Assembly: GCA_902610585.1 (NCBI GenBank)
Contig: CACLWE010000001.1
Location: 1 to 64,000, forward strand
Origin: an uncultured Pelagibacteraceae bacterium
GTDB taxonomy: Bacteria > Pseudomonadota > Alphaproteobacteria > Pelagibacterales > AG-422-B15
Direction: 5' to 3'
Length of the DNA stretch: 64,000 nucleotides
Made by a program: the position numbers and the translations under genes. Positions 51,263 to 63,930 of this stretch are shown one piece after another. The notes beneath the pieces were generated by a model that saw only the letters and a list, made by a program, of their open reading frames with translations, was not told where the DNA came from and searched no databases. The first letter of the stretch is position 1, and each line of letters begins with the position of its first letter.

Positions 51263-52501
51263 ATGTCTGTTGAAATCAAAGTTCCTTCACTCGGAGAAAG
51301 CGTTGTAGAGGCAACGGTAGCAAAATGGTATAAGAATGAAGGTGACTCTGTATCCGTCGATGAACCACTGCTTGAGCTTGAGACAGATAAAGTAACTCTT
51401 GAAGTTCCTTCGCCATCAAATGGCTGCATACAAAAAATCAACGCAGAAGAAGGTTCAACTGTTGAAGTTGGAGCAATCTTAGGGTCTATTGATGAAAATG
51501 CATCTATAGACAAAAAAGTTAATCAGTCAGAACCAGTAATTGAAAAATCAGTTACGACTCCAGAAAAAATTATTCCTGAGGAAATAAAGTCTCCACCAAA
51601 AGAAGAGATGCCCATTCAAATTGATAATTTAAATAATCAAAAATTATCACCTGCTGTAAGAAAAATTGCTGCTGAAAAGAATATAAATATTAATACTGTA
51701 ACCTCTTCAAGAGAGGATGGTAGAATTACTAAATCTGACGTCATAAATTATCAAAATATAGAAAAACAAGAAAATACTCCTCAAACAATTAGACAAACCG
51801 ATAAAAGAGAAGAACGAGTGCCCATGTCGCGTTTAAGGCAAACCATTGCGAAACGTCTAAAGGATGCCCAGAATAATGCTGCTATGCTCACAACATTTAA
51901 TGAGGTTGATATGAGTGAGCTTATAAAGACACGTAATGATCATAAATCAGAATTTGAAAAAAAGTATGGCGTGAAATTAGGCTTCATGTCTTTTTTTGTA
52001 AAAGCATGTATAACTGCGCTGAGAGATATTCCTGAAGTAAATGCAGAAATTGAAAATAACGATGTCATTTATAAAAACTTTTACAATATTGGTGTTGCTG
52101 TTGGAACTGATCAAGGCCTCGTCGTACCAGTTGTTAAAGACGCCGATAAAAAATCTCTTGTTGAAGTAGAAAAAGAAATCTATCAACTGGGACAGAAAGC
52201 TCGTTCTGGCCAATTAAGTATTGAAGATATGCAGGGCGGTACATTTACAATATCCAATGGTGGTGTTTATGGATCTTTAATGTCAACTCCAATATTAAAT
52301 CCACCTCAATCAGGAATATTGGGAATGCATAAAATAGAAGAAAGACCCATAGCTATTGATGGTGAAATAACAATTAGACCAATGATGTATCTTGCCCTTT
52401 CATACGATCATAGAATAGTAGACGGCAAAGGAGCTGTAACTTTTTTAGTGAGAGTTAAAGAGGGTCTAGAGGATCCAAGTAGATTATTGTTAGGAGTTTA
52501 A
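51263..52501 (+). CDS. sucB: Dihydrolipoyllysine-residue succinyltransferase (2-OGDH E2)
   Basis: Lipoyl motif [45 protein letters not shown]. Confidence 0.97.
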   Translation: MSVEIKVPSLGESVVEATVAKWYKNEGDSVSVDEPLLELETDKVTLEVPSPSNGCIQKINAEEGSTVEVGAILGSIDENASIDKKVNQSEPVIEKSVTTPEKIIPEEIKSPPKEEMPIQIDNLNNQKLSPAVRKIAAEKNININTVTSSREDGRITKSDVINYQNIEKQENTPQTIRQTDKREERVPMSRLRQTIAKRLKDAQNNAAMLTTFNEVDMSELIKTRNDHKSEFEKKYGVKLGFMSFFVKACITALRDIPEVNAEIENNDVIYKNFYNIGVAVGTDQGLVVPVVKDADKKSLVEVEKEIYQLGQKARSGQLSIEDMQGGTFTISNGGVYGSLMSTPILNPPQSGILGMHKIEERPIAIDGEITIRPMMYLALSYDHRIVDGKGAVTFLVRVKEGLEDPSRLLLGV

Positions 52502-52502
52502 T

Positions 52503-53894
52503 TTGGAACAATTTGATATCACAGTGATTGGCAGCGGGCCTGCTGGTTACGTTTGTGCAATTAGGGCATCACAACTTGGATACAAGGTTTGTTGTATCGA
52601 AAAGGGACAAACGCTTGGCGGTACCTGCTTAAATATTGGATGTATTCCCTCAAAATCTCTATTGCATTCTTCTCATTTATTTCATCAAGCTTCAGAACTT
52701 AATCAATTAGGCATTAATTTTGATAACGTATCGTTTGATCTAAATAAAATAATGAAATCTAAAAATGAAAGCGTCGAGTCACTTACAAGTGGCATCGACT
52801 TTCTTTTTAAAAAAAATAAAGTTACAAGAAAATTGGGATTTGCGAAGTTCATTGACAATGAGCAAATTGAGATTTTAACTGGCGATAGTTCTGAGGTTAT
52901 TAAATCATCTAAAACAATTATTGCTACAGGTTCAGAAGTTGTTTCACCTGAGGGAGTGATCATTGATGAAATTGATATCTTATCATCCACTGGAGCTTTA
53001 AGTTTATCGTCTGTTCCAAAGCACCTAATGGTTATTGGTGCAGGTTACATTGGCCTGGAAATGGGATCTGTTTGGTCAAGACTAGGGTCAAAGGTAACGG
53101 TTATTGAATATGCTGACCGAATACTTCCTGGAATGGACCAAGAAATTTCTGATGCTTTTCAAAAAATACTCATTAAACAAGGATTTGATTTTAAACTTTC
53201 CACTGCTTTAAGAAAGGTAAATAAAAGCGACGGCTCGCTTTCTGTTTCGGTTGAAAACAATGGTCAAACTCTTGATATGGATTGTGACAAAGTTTTAATA
53301 TCGACTGGTCGAAAACCTTACACTTTTGGTCTGAACTTAGAGAAGATAGGAGTAAAAACGAATGATAAAGGCTTTATTGAGACTAATCAGCATTTTAATA
53401 CTTCGATTGAAAATATTTACGCAATCGGTGATTGTAAAGTAGGACCAATGCTTGCCCATAAAGCTTCAGAAGAAGGTACTGCTGCAGCTGAGATTATTGA
53501 CGGTCAGGCTGGACACGTTAACTACAATACAATTCCATCGGTTATTTATACTGCCCCAGAAGTAGCATCAGTTGGAAAAACAGAGGAAGAATTAAAGAAA
53601 AACAACATCACATACAAAATAGGTAAATTTCCGTTTTCAGCAAATGGTAAAGCTAAAGTGATGAATGAAACAAGCGGGTTTGTGAAGATCTTATCTGATA
53701 AAAATACAGATGAAGTATTAGGTGTTCATATCATTGGAGCAGACGCCGGCAACCTTATTGGCGAACTCACAATTGCAATGGAATTTGGAGCATCAGCTGA
53801 GGATATCGCAAGAACGTGTCATGCACATCCAACTCTAACAGAATCAATAAAAGAAGCTGCGTTAAACGTGGATAATCAAGCTATTCATATTTAG
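52503..53894 (+). CDS. lpdA: Dihydrolipoyl dehydrogenase
   Basis: VIGSGPAGYVCAIRASQLG, GGTCLNIGCIPSKSLLHSS, CHAHPTLTESIKEAAL; TTG start immediately after the sucB stop. Confidence 0.97.
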   Translation: MEQFDITVIGSGPAGYVCAIRASQLGYKVCCIEKGQTLGGTCLNIGCIPSKSLLHSSHLFHQASELNQLGINFDNVSFDLNKIMKSKNESVESLTSGIDFLFKKNKVTRKLGFAKFIDNEQIEILTGDSSEVIKSSKTIIATGSEVVSPEGVIIDEIDILSSTGALSLSSVPKHLMVIGAGYIGLEMGSVWSRLGSKVTVIEYADRILPGMDQEISDAFQKILIKQGFDFKLSTALRKVNKSDGSLSVSVENNGQTLDMDCDKVLISTGRKPYTFGLNLEKIGVKTNDKGFIETNQHFNTSIENIYAIGDCKVGPMLAHKASEEGTAAAEIIDGQAGHVNYNTIPSVIYTAPEVASVGKTEEELKKNNITYKIGKFPFSANGKAKVMNETSGFVKILSDKNTDEVLGVHIIGADAGNLIGELTIAMEFGASAEDIARTCHAHPTLTESIKEAALNVDNQAIHI

Positions 53895-54471
53895 CTTCCT
53901 TTTTTGTTATTAATAAAGTCATCAAGTACAGCCAGACTGCTACAACTACATGATAAAAATGCCAGCTGAGATTTGGTTCAAACAGCTGAACCTGTCTAAT
54001 AATAAAATTAACCAGTATAATTGAAAAAATGAAGCTTGATACGAAACGAGAAGAAATTTTTTCTCTTGGTATCAAAAAAGAAAAAATTATTCCGAGAATA
54101 AGCCACATAACAGCATACATGATGATTAAACTCTTTGCTTGAAAGAAAATATATATACTTATCAATGCCATTATTAGTGCAAAAATTAAAATTATCTTTT
54201 CATTAAGGAACTGACTTTTTTTAATGACGTTTATCGTGATAAGTGGCACTCCGAATAGAAGTGATAGAGCTGTGAACAATTGATGTGAAGACTTCAGCTC
54301 GGTATGCATGTTCAAGCCAAACCTAAGGGTTGCTAAAAAAGCTGCGACTGCCAGTACTAAAACTCCGGCAGCAGCAAAGTTTAGCTTATGTTGCAAAAAG
54401 ACTCTTATTGAGTATGCACCAGCTATTACAATCAGTATTTCAGAAAGAGCAAAATGAGCTGGAGGTGTCAT
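53881..54471 (-). CDS. Uncharacterised polytopic membrane protein
   Basis: About 6-7 hydrophobic segments; start codon overlaps the stop of the upstream desaturase gene; no family assigned. Confidence 0.75.
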   Translation of the reverse strand: MTPPAHFALSEILIVIAGAYSIRVFLQHKLNFAAAGVLVLAVAAFLATLRFGLNMHTELKSSHQLFTALSLLFGVPLITINVIKKSQFLNEKIILIFALIMALISIYIFFQAKSLIIMYAVMWLILGIIFSFLIPREKISSRFVSSFIFSIILVNFIIRQVQLFEPNLSWHFYHVVVAVWLYLMTLLITKKEAKYE

Positions 54472-55391
54472 TAATGACTTTTAATCGCCCTGTTATAGTC
54501 TTCTTTAATTTGAGTTGAAGTTTTTCGAGTTCCGTCATGCGACCATCCAGGAGGGCCAAAAAGATACATAAATCTATCTTTAAGCGAAATACCGCGCATT
54601 GAAATGTCTTTAAATATATTTGCATATTCTTCAAATAATATCCTAAGAGGATTCAAAGATGTCATCGGAACCACCAATCCATAGTCACATGGTTCTTTTG
54701 GATCTTCAGCAACAAATGTTCCAAACATTCTATCCCAAACCATTAGTGTTCCAGCATAATTTGCATCAAGGTATTTCGGATTTCTTGCATGATGAACTCT
54801 ATGGTGTGAAGGTGTGTTAAATAAATACTCATACCAGCGTGGTAACTTATATATAGTTTGAGTGTGGCATAAATATTGGTAGTAACCGTTTATAAACACA
54901 CAGAATAAAACCATTACTGGATCAAAGCCAATGATTACAAGTGGTATTTTGAGCATTCGAGTTCCAGTGAAGTGTTTTGTAAATGGTTGTCTTGCACCCA
55001 CATCGATGCCCATTCTTTCTGAAGAGTGGTGAGTTCGATGCAGCCCCCAGCCCCATCTCCATCGATGACAAATTCTGTGATGTAAATAAAAAGTTAAATC
55101 ATCAAGTATGAAGCATAAAACTAAAGCGCTTAAAGTAAATGGGAATGTATAAATCTGAAATTCCTTAGCCCAAAATAGAGCTCCTAGTGTTATAAACGCA
55201 AATAGTCCATTAACAGGGTAACTCAAAACTCCCATGGACATATTTAATATCCATTCTTTAAAATCATTTTTACCTTTCAATTTAAAGAAATATATAGCTA
55301 ATGTTTCTATTACTGCTATTCCAATTAAAATTGGTACCAATAACCAAAAAAGCTCTAGAGCGGAATATCGGAACAAAAAATCAACTGACAT
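54471..55391 (-). CDS. Sterol desaturase/fatty acid hydroxylase superfamily protein (alkylglycerol monooxygenase-like)
   Basis: Three histidine boxes YLHHRICH, LHRTHHSSE, NTPSHHRVHHARN, followed by WDRMFGTF. Confidence 0.92.
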   Translation of the reverse strand: MSVDFLFRYSALELFWLLVPILIGIAVIETLAIYFFKLKGKNDFKEWILNMSMGVLSYPVNGLFAFITLGALFWAKEFQIYTFPFTLSALVLCFILDDLTFYLHHRICHRWRWGWGLHRTHHSSERMGIDVGARQPFTKHFTGTRMLKIPLVIIGFDPVMVLFCVFINGYYQYLCHTQTIYKLPRWYEYLFNTPSHHRVHHARNPKYLDANYAGTLMVWDRMFGTFVAEDPKEPCDYGLVVPMTSLNPLRILFEEYANIFKDISMRGISLKDRFMYLFGPPGWSHDGTRKTSTQIKEDYNRAIKSH

Positions 55392-55776
55392 TTTTAAAAC
55401 TCTCTAACATGTTACCCATCATCTTGTGTATTATATTAACACCCTGGAGTGGTCTGATAAATACTTTAAATTCAGTAATAAGTCCAGCTTCATTCCATGT
55501 AATGAGGTCGATTCCATTTATATCAGTATCTTCAATAGTCAAAGTAAATTCAAGGCTGGCGTTTGTTTTTCCAATTATTTCTTTATGATATTTAAAATTC
55601 GATGCATTAAATACTTCTGATGCAGCCATTAAATATTTTAATGTGATATCTTTTCCTCGCTGAGGTGTGTACACAACTGGAGAATAAAAAATAACATGCT
55701 CATCTAATATCTCTGTCAGAGCATTATAGTCTCGAAGATTAACAACATCATGCCATCTTGATATTGGGTTTTGCAT
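55381..55776 (-). CDS. SnoaL-like/NTF2-fold protein
   Basis: W..VVNLRDYNALTEILDEHVIFYSPVV pattern and length typical of SnoaL-like proteins. Confidence 0.7.
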   Translation of the reverse strand: MQNPISRWHDVVNLRDYNALTEILDEHVIFYSPVVYTPQRGKDITLKYLMAASEVFNASNFKYHKEIIGKTNASLEFTLTIEDTDINGIDLITWNEAGLITEFKVFIRPLQGVNIIHKMMGNMLESFKNVS

Positions 55777-55797
55777 ATTTATTAATATATAATTTAT

Positions 55798-56715
55798 TTA
55801 TTTCTTAGCAAGCGGATGGGTTTTTGAATATGCTTCATATAGTCGCTCAGTCTCAACTTTGGTATATCTTTGAGTTGTGGAAAGACTGCTGTGTCCCAAT
55901 AATTCTTGAATTGTTCTCAGGTCTCCACCTGAGTCAAGCAAATGTGTAGCAAAACTATGTCTTAACGCATGAGGGGTTGCAGTTTCAGGTAAAGACAAAT
56001 TATGCCTAATTTTTTCCAAAGTATATTGAATAATTCTCGGACTAAGACGGTTCATTCTTTTACCTAAAAAAAGTGGATCACCATTTTCAAAACCCTTTGG
56101 ACACTCTTTTATATATTCTTTTATTTCGTGCTTAATAAATTCCATTAAAGGCACGAGTCTTTCTTTGTTACCTTTGCCTCTAATGACCAAATATTCATTC
56201 TCATTAATATCTTCATAATTTAAATTTAATGCCTCGGAAATTCTCAATCCGCATCCATATAAAAGCATAAGGATTGACTTATTACGTAATCCCACCCATT
56301 TCTCTTTTTCAATTTCTTGTGAATATTTTATAGCTTTAATTGCAAGATCAGCTGAAATTGGTCTGGGCAAAGATTTTTTTGTTTTCGGAGATTTTAAAGA
56401 TTGTATCGTACTATTTTTTATTTTTTCATTCTTTACTAAGAAATTAAAAAAAGATTTTAATGATGATATCACTCTTGCAATTGATGTAGTTCGAATACCT
56501 TGATTTCTTAAAAAGGATAAGAAACTTCTGAAGTCAGAAATTTGCATACTATCAAGATCATTTATTGATAAGCTACCCCCAAAATGGTCCTTTGAAAAAA
56601 TTAAAAATTTTTCAACGTCATTTTTGTAGCTTATAAGCGTGTTGTCACTTAAGTTTCTAACTTTTTGTAAATTTTCAATCCAATCGTGAAAGCATTCTTT
56701 AACTTGTTTATTCAC
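55798..56715 (-). CDS. xerC: Tyrosine recombinase XerC
   Basis: LLYGCGLRISEALNL, RGKGNKERLVPL, HALRHSFATHLLDSGGDLRTIQELLGHSSLSTTQRYTKV: complete catalytic R..H..R..H..Y set. Confidence 0.93.
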   Translation of the reverse strand: MNKQVKECFHDWIENLQKVRNLSDNTLISYKNDVEKFLIFSKDHFGGSLSINDLDSMQISDFRSFLSFLRNQGIRTTSIARVISSLKSFFNFLVKNEKIKNSTIQSLKSPKTKKSLPRPISADLAIKAIKYSQEIEKEKWVGLRNKSILMLLYGCGLRISEALNLNYEDINENEYLVIRGKGNKERLVPLMEFIKHEIKEYIKECPKGFENGDPLFLGKRMNRLSPRIIQYTLEKIRHNLSLPETATPHALRHSFATHLLDSGGDLRTIQELLGHSSLSTTQRYTKVETERLYEAYSKTHPLAKK

Positions 56716-56718
56716 GCA

Positions 56719-57375
56719 CTAAAGAATTTTTTGTTTTGTTTTTTTCCAATCATCAAGAAAAGCTTTTAAACCCTTATCTGTTAAGGGATGCTTATATAGC
56801 TTTTCAAGTGTTGCAGGCGGCAAGGTGACTACATCAGCACCAATCATTCCAGACTCTATTACATGATCAACAGTTCTAACTGAAGCAACTAATATTTTTG
56901 TTTTAATATTTTTATAATTTGAATATATCGCTTTGATTTCTCTAATTAGGTTCATTCCATTTTCACCTATATCATCTAATCGTCCAACAAATGGAGATAT
57001 ATATGTTGCTCCACATTTAGCAGCAATTAATGCCTGCGCAGCTGAAAAACATAGGGTTACATTGGTCTTGATTTTTTTGCTGCTTAGTATCTTACAAGCT
57101 TTAAGACCTTCTTCTGTTAAAGGTAACTTGATAACAATATTTTTGGATATTTTTGATAGTATTTTTGCTTCTGCAATCATTCCCTTGCATTCAATGGCTG
57201 TAACTTCAGCACTAATCGGCCCTTTTATCATTTTAGAAATTTCTTTAAGTATTTTTTTAAAATCTTTTCCTGATTTGGCCACTAATGATGGATTGGTTGT
57301 AATTCCATTAATCAAGCCGGTTTCTTTAAATTCTCTAATTACTTCTACATCTGCTGTATCTAAAAAGAATTCCAT
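56719..57375 (-). CDS. fsa: Transaldolase / fructose-6-phosphate aldolase-like
   Basis: [75 protein letters not shown]. Confidence 0.93.
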   Translation of the reverse strand: MEFFLDTADVEVIREFKETGLINGITTNPSLVAKSGKDFKKILKEISKMIKGPISAEVTAIECKGMIAEAKILSKISKNIVIKLPLTEEGLKACKILSSKKIKTNVTLCFSAAQALIAAKCGATYISPFVGRLDDIGENGMNLIREIKAIYSNYKNIKTKILVASVRTVDHVIESGMIGADVVTLPPATLEKLYKHPLTDKGLKAFLDDWKKTKQKIL

Positions 57376-57433
57376 AACAAATAATATTTTGACTGATATA
57401 TTTATATCATAGTTAGAGATTCAAACAAAATTT

Positions 57434-59428
57434 ATGAATAAAATTATTTACTATATAGATGTCTTATTAGCTCACAATGTAAGTGAAGAATTTACCTATA
57501 AGCATGAAACGATTGAAAAACCTAGAGTCGGAATGATTGTTTTAGCTCCTTTGCGCTCAGGAAAAAAAATTGGAGTTATCACCAAAGTAAACAGTGTTTT
57601 AAATGATTCAAAAATAAAGTTGAAATTTATAAAAGAAATTTCACCCGAATATAGACTGAATTCAAAAATGATAAAGTTTTTAAATTGGGTTAGTAATTAC
57701 AATTTAATTGATAGAGGGCTAGTTCTCAAAATGATTTTGTCGCATAGTAAATTTTATTTTAAGAAGAAAAAAACAAAAGAACTCACTTCGAATATTAAAA
57801 AAAATGTTAAGGCAATAAAGCTAAGTTTGGAGCAAAAAAGGGCGTCTCAAGATATACTAAAAATTTTCCAACAACGAAATTTTAAGTCTGTCCTACTTGA
57901 TGGTGTTCCTGGATCTGGAAAAACAGAAGTTTATTTTGATGTTATAAAAAAATTTATTAAAGACGGTGAACAAGTTTTAATTATGTTTCCAGAAGTTTCA
58001 TTGACAGGAGATTTTGTAAATAGAATTGAAGAAAGATTTGGGTTTTCACCAGTAGTTTGGCACTCAAAGATAAGTACTGCTTATAAAACAAAAGCATTAA
58101 AGAGCATTATTGATGGTACTTCTCAAATTATTATTGGTGCTCGTTCTTCTTTATTTCTACCATACAAAAACCTATCAATGATTGTCTTAGATGAAGAACA
58201 TGACAGCTCTTATAAACAAGAAGAACAAGGTATATACCACGCACGGGATATGTCAGTTGTTAAGAGTTCAATAGAAGATATTCCAATTATTTTAACAAGC
58301 GCTACCCCATCACTCGAGACAATTTTTAATGTGATGAATAAAAAATATAATAAAGTTTCGATTAAAAATAAGTATTTTAATCAAGAAGAAAATGAAATTT
58401 TCATAGTTAATATGAAAAAAGAAAAATTAAAAAAAGATCAATGGTTATCTGAAAGACTCATTAAAGAAATCAGTCAGACATTGAATAAGAAACAGCAGAC
58501 ATTGCTTTATATCAACAAAAGAGGATATGCACCCGTAATTATTTGTAAGTCATGTGGGCATAAAATCACATGTAAAAACTGCTCAAGCTACTTAGTAGAA
58601 CATTTAAAGAATAAAAAATTACTATGTCATCACTGCGGTCATAGTATTTTTACAAAGGGCTTAGAATGTCCTTCATGTCAAAATAATGATAGCCACTTTA
58701 TTGATTATGGAGCTGGCGTTGAAAAGATATTTACAGAAATTTCAAAAACTTTTCCCTTGGCAAAGATATGCCTATTCTCTAGTGATCATATAAAATCACA
58801 AGATGAATTAGAAATTAAGGTAAAACAAATTAAAGATCATGAATACGATATTATTATTGGAACTCAACTTATAACTAAAGGTTATCATTTTCCTAGCCTT
58901 GCATGTGTTGGAATAATTGATGCTGACATGACATTGAAAGGTGGTGATCTGAGAGCTTCTGAAAAAACTTATCAGGCCTTATACCAAGTATCTGGAAGAG
59001 CAGGACGGGCTCAAACAAAAGGAAGAGTAATTATTCAAACATATTATCCTGAAAACGAAACTATTCAGTCTCTTGCAAAATTAGATCGAGATGCATTTTA
59101 TGAAAATGAAATATATTATCGCAAACTTAATAATCTTCCACCCTCAGGAAAAATGGCAGCAATAATTGTTAGTGGAAATAATATTGCCAAGGTGAGGGAG
59201 CAATGCAGTATCATGTTTGGTTCTATTCCAAATATTTCAGAACTTGAAATATATGGTCCAGCCCCAGCCCCATTGTCCAAGTTAAAAGGACGCCACAGGC
59301 AGAGATTTTTGATACATGACAAAAAAGCCAGAAATATGCAAAAAATAGTCAATGCTTGGCTCAAGAATTCCAAATCATTATCTAGCGTAAACATATCTGT
59401 GGATATCGACCCGTTTAGCTTTGTATAA
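57434..59428 (+). CDS. priA: Primosomal protein N' (replication restart helicase)
   Basis: LLDGVPGSGKTEVYFDVI, LDEEHDSSYKQEEQGIYHARDMSVVKS, zinc-binding CKSCGHKITCKNCSSYL / CHHCGH.. / CPSCQN, QVSGRAGRAQTKGRVIIQT. Confidence 0.96.
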   Translation: MNKIIYYIDVLLAHNVSEEFTYKHETIEKPRVGMIVLAPLRSGKKIGVITKVNSVLNDSKIKLKFIKEISPEYRLNSKMIKFLNWVSNYNLIDRGLVLKMILSHSKFYFKKKKTKELTSNIKKNVKAIKLSLEQKRASQDILKIFQQRNFKSVLLDGVPGSGKTEVYFDVIKKFIKDGEQVLIMFPEVSLTGDFVNRIEERFGFSPVVWHSKISTAYKTKALKSIIDGTSQIIIGARSSLFLPYKNLSMIVLDEEHDSSYKQEEQGIYHARDMSVVKSSIEDIPIILTSATPSLETIFNVMNKKYNKVSIKNKYFNQEENEIFIVNMKKEKLKKDQWLSERLIKEISQTLNKKQQTLLYINKRGYAPVIICKSCGHKITCKNCSSYLVEHLKNKKLLCHHCGHSIFTKGLECPSCQNNDSHFIDYGAGVEKIFTEISKTFPLAKICLFSSDHIKSQDELEIKVKQIKDHEYDIIIGTQLITKGYHFPSLACVGIIDADMTLKGGDLRASEKTYQALYQVSGRAGRAQTKGRVIIQTYYPENETIQSLAKLDRDAFYENEIYYRKLNNLPPSGKMAAIIVSGNNIAKVREQCSIMFGSIPNISELEIYGPAPAPLSKLKGRHRQRFLIHDKKARNMQKIVNAWLKNSKSLSSVNISVDIDPFSFV

Positions 59429-59512
59429 AATTCGAATTGCGACATTCCAATACTTGAAAAATATGAGAGTTAATGGTACGGAAAGAGTGAATTTTTAAGG
59501 AATTTCCACATA

Positions 59513-60073
59513 ATGGCTAACGCAAGTACAAGACAAGTCGCATCAGTTGATAGATATGCTAATGCATTATTTCAGTTGGCAAAAGAGGCCAAAGTACTCG
59601 AAACTGTCTCTAGTGAACTTTTAAATTTAAAAAAAATACTGAATGAAGATGGTACTTTACTATCCATGGTTAAGAATCCTTCAATCAGCAAATCTAACAA
59701 ATTTAATTTTTTTAATTCACTTTCTGAGAAAATTGAAATGTCCAAGCTGGCAAAAAATTTTATTGGAGTAATAATTAATAAAAATCGAATAAACTACTTA
59801 ATGGATATAATTAATTCATTTGAGAAATTAATGTCTGGACTTAAGGGTGAGATGTCAGCAACAATTACTTCAGCTAAAGTTCTGAAAGAAGAAGAATTAA
59901 AACATATTAATGATAAACTCAAAGATAAGTTTAGTTCAGAATTTAATATTAACACTATAGTTGATGAGACATTAATAGGGGGTCTTAAAATACAAGTTGG
60001 TAGTCAAATGATTGATAGCAGTATTAAAAATCAACTCCAAACATTAAAAGAAAAAATGAAAGAGGTCGCTTAA
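59513..60073 (+). CDS. atpH: ATP synthase F1 delta subunit
   Basis: [49 protein letters not shown]. Confidence 0.96.
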   Translation: MANASTRQVASVDRYANALFQLAKEAKVLETVSSELLNLKKILNEDGTLLSMVKNPSISKSNKFNFFNSLSEKIEMSKLAKNFIGVIINKNRINYLMDIINSFEKLMSGLKGEMSATITSAKVLKEEELKHINDKLKDKFSSEFNINTIVDETLIGGLKIQVGSQMIDSSIKNQLQTLKEKMKEVA

Positions 60074-61599
60074 TGGACATACAACCATCAGAAATATCAA
60101 AAATACTCAAAGAAGAAATTAAAAATTTTGGATCTGACTCTGAAATTACAGAAGTTGGTCAAGTTCTTTCAATTGGAGATGGTATCGCAAGAATTTATGG
60201 TCTTGATAATGTTCAGGCCGGTGAAATGGTAATGTTTGATGATGGTACAAGAGGAATGGCCCTTAACCTGGAGGATGATAATGTAGGTGTTGTACTATTT
60301 GGAAGTGATGCAAATATTAAAGAAGGTGATACAGTTAAAAGGACAAACTCTATTGTTGATGTTCCAGTAGGTAAAGAGTTGCTAGGAAGAGTTGTGGACG
60401 CTCTTGGAAATCCTATAGATGGAAAAGGAAACATAGAGTCACAGAATAGAAGTCGTATTGAAGTTAAAGCGCCAGGTATAATACCAAGAAAATCAGTATC
60501 CGAACCAATGCAAACAGGTCTTAAAGCGATCGACAGCTTGATTCCAATTGGCAGAGGGCAACGTGAATTAATTATTGGTGACAGACAAACTGGAAAAACA
60601 GCAATTGCTATTGATACTATCATAAATCAAAAATCTATTAATGAGTCTGGCGATGAAACTAAGAAACTTTATTGTATTTATGTCGGTATAGGTCAAAAAA
60701 GATCTTCGATTGCTCAAACAGTGAAAGCCTTAGAAGACGCTGGTGCAATGGAATATACTACAGTTGTTGCAGCAACAGCAAGTGACGCTGCTCCACTACA
60801 ATTTCTTGCTCCTTATACTGGTTGTTCAATGGGTGAATATTTCCGTGATAATGGAATGCATGCATTAATAATTTATGATGATTTATCAAAACAGGCAGTA
60901 GCTTATAGACAAATGTCATTACTTCTTAGAAGACCTCCAGGACGTGAAGCATTTCCAGGAGATGTATTTTATCTTCACAGTAGATTACTTGAGAGAGCAG
61001 CCAAGATGAATGATGAAAATGGAGGTGGTTCACTAACAGCGTTGCCTGTGATTGAAACTCAAGCAAATGATGTTAGTGCATTTATACCAACAAACGTGAT
61101 TTCAATCACTGATGGTCAAATTTTTCTAGAAACTGAATTGTTTAACCAAGGTATCAGACCTGCAGTTAATGTAGGTTTAAGCGTGTCACGAGTTGGTTCT
61201 GCAGCGCAAACTAAGGCGATGAAGAAGGTTGCAGGCTCGATAAAACTTGAACTGGCCCAGTACCGTGAAATGGCAGCATTTGCCCAATTTGGTTCAGACC
61301 TAGATGCCTCGACTCAGAAGCTATTAAATAGAGGTTCAAAACTTACCGAACTATTAAAGCAAAACCAGTATTCACCGATGACAATTGCAGAGCAAGTTGT
61401 TTCAATTTTTACTGGTGTGAACGGTTACTTAGATGATCTGGAGTTGAATCAGATAAGGGATTTCGAAAAAGATCTATTTGAACTTATAAAATCATCTCAT
61501 TCAGATATTATTGAGTCTATCAATTCATCTGGAGACTTGAACGATGATACTTCCAGTAAATTAACATCAATAATTGAAGAGTTTAAAAAAAATAGGTAA
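60073..61599 (+). CDS. atpA: ATP synthase F1 alpha subunit
   Basis: [62 protein letters not shown]. Confidence 0.99.
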   Translation: MDIQPSEISKILKEEIKNFGSDSEITEVGQVLSIGDGIARIYGLDNVQAGEMVMFDDGTRGMALNLEDDNVGVVLFGSDANIKEGDTVKRTNSIVDVPVGKELLGRVVDALGNPIDGKGNIESQNRSRIEVKAPGIIPRKSVSEPMQTGLKAIDSLIPIGRGQRELIIGDRQTGKTAIAIDTIINQKSINESGDETKKLYCIYVGIGQKRSSIAQTVKALEDAGAMEYTTVVAATASDAAPLQFLAPYTGCSMGEYFRDNGMHALIIYDDLSKQAVAYRQMSLLLRRPPGREAFPGDVFYLHSRLLERAAKMNDENGGGSLTALPVIETQANDVSAFIPTNVISITDGQIFLETELFNQGIRPAVNVGLSVSRVGSAAQTKAMKKVAGSIKLELAQYREMAAFAQFGSDLDASTQKLLNRGSKLTELLKQNQYSPMTIAEQVVSIFTGVNGYLDDLELNQIRDFEKDLFELIKSSHSDIIESINSSGDLNDDTSSKLTSIIEEFKKNR

Positions 61600-62484
61600 A
61601 TGCCAAGTTTAGACGATCTAAAAAAACGAATTGGTAGCGTTAAGTCTACTCAAAAAATAACTAAAGCCATGAAAATGGTTGCGGCTGCAAAATTACGGCG
61701 TGCCCAAGAGTCTGCTGAGTCAAGTCGTCCTTATTCTGAGACCATGGAAGATCTTATATCATCTATATCATCTGGGTACTCTCCAACTTCAAATGAAAGA
61801 AATTTATTAACCGGAGATAATGAGGACTCAATTCATATGTTGATCCTCTTTACATCTGAGAGAGGACTATGTGGTGGATTTAATTCAATTGTCACTAAAT
61901 CACTTCGAGATAAAGTAGCAAGTCTTGAGGAGTCAGGCAAACAAGTAAAAATTATTTGTGTCGGAAAAAAGGGTTATGACATTATTAAAAGACAGCATGA
62001 AGAAAAAATTGTCGAAGTTGTTGATATGAGATCTGTTAAGTCTGCTTCTTATCAGGATGCAAAAAATATAGCTGACAAAATAATAAAAATGTATTTTGAC
62101 GAAGAATTTGATAAATGTTCTATCTTTTATAACAAGTTTAAATCAGTAATATCACAGATTCCGACTGAACAACAAATTGTTCCAATTGATATTACTGAAA
62201 ACGAGTCAGATACAACGAAAAATGACAATACTTTTTTTGAATTTGAACCTGGTGAGAGTGAAATACTCGATGAACTACTCCCGCTGAACTTTACAATACA
62301 AATATTTAAAGCTTTACTAGAAAGTGCAGCTAGCGAACAAGGTGCTAGAATGAGCGCTATGGATAATGCATCAAGAAATGCTTCTGATATGATTGATAAT
62401 TTAACACTATTTTATAACCGTTCCAGACAAGCTGTTATTACTAAAGAGCTTATTGAGATAATTTCTGGAGCAGAAGCAGTTTAA
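61600..62484 (+). CDS. atpG: ATP synthase F1 gamma subunit
   Basis: MPSLDDLKKRIGSVKSTQKITKAMKMVAAAKLRRAQ, SERGLCGGFNS, C-terminal YNRSRQAVITKELIEIISGAEAV. Confidence 0.98.
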   Translation: MPSLDDLKKRIGSVKSTQKITKAMKMVAAAKLRRAQESAESSRPYSETMEDLISSISSGYSPTSNERNLLTGDNEDSIHMLILFTSERGLCGGFNSIVTKSLRDKVASLEESGKQVKIICVGKKGYDIIKRQHEEKIVEVVDMRSVKSASYQDAKNIADKIIKMYFDEEFDKCSIFYNKFKSVISQIPTEQQIVPIDITENESDTTKNDNTFFEFEPGESEILDELLPLNFTIQIFKALLESAASEQGARMSAMDNASRNASDMIDNLTLFYNRSRQAVITKELIEIISGAEAV

Positions 62485-62488
62485 TTAA

Positions 62489-63925
<1,437 letters not shown>

Positions 63926-63930
63926 CTTGA

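Noticed and set aside
55798-56715. Integrase marking a mobile element
   Set aside because: Sequence and neighbourhood (fsa, priA, atp operon) fit chromosomal XerC; no att repeats, tRNA or cargo genes seen.
60213-60623. 136-aa minus-strand ORF inside atpA
   Set aside because: Antisense to highly conserved atpA sequence.
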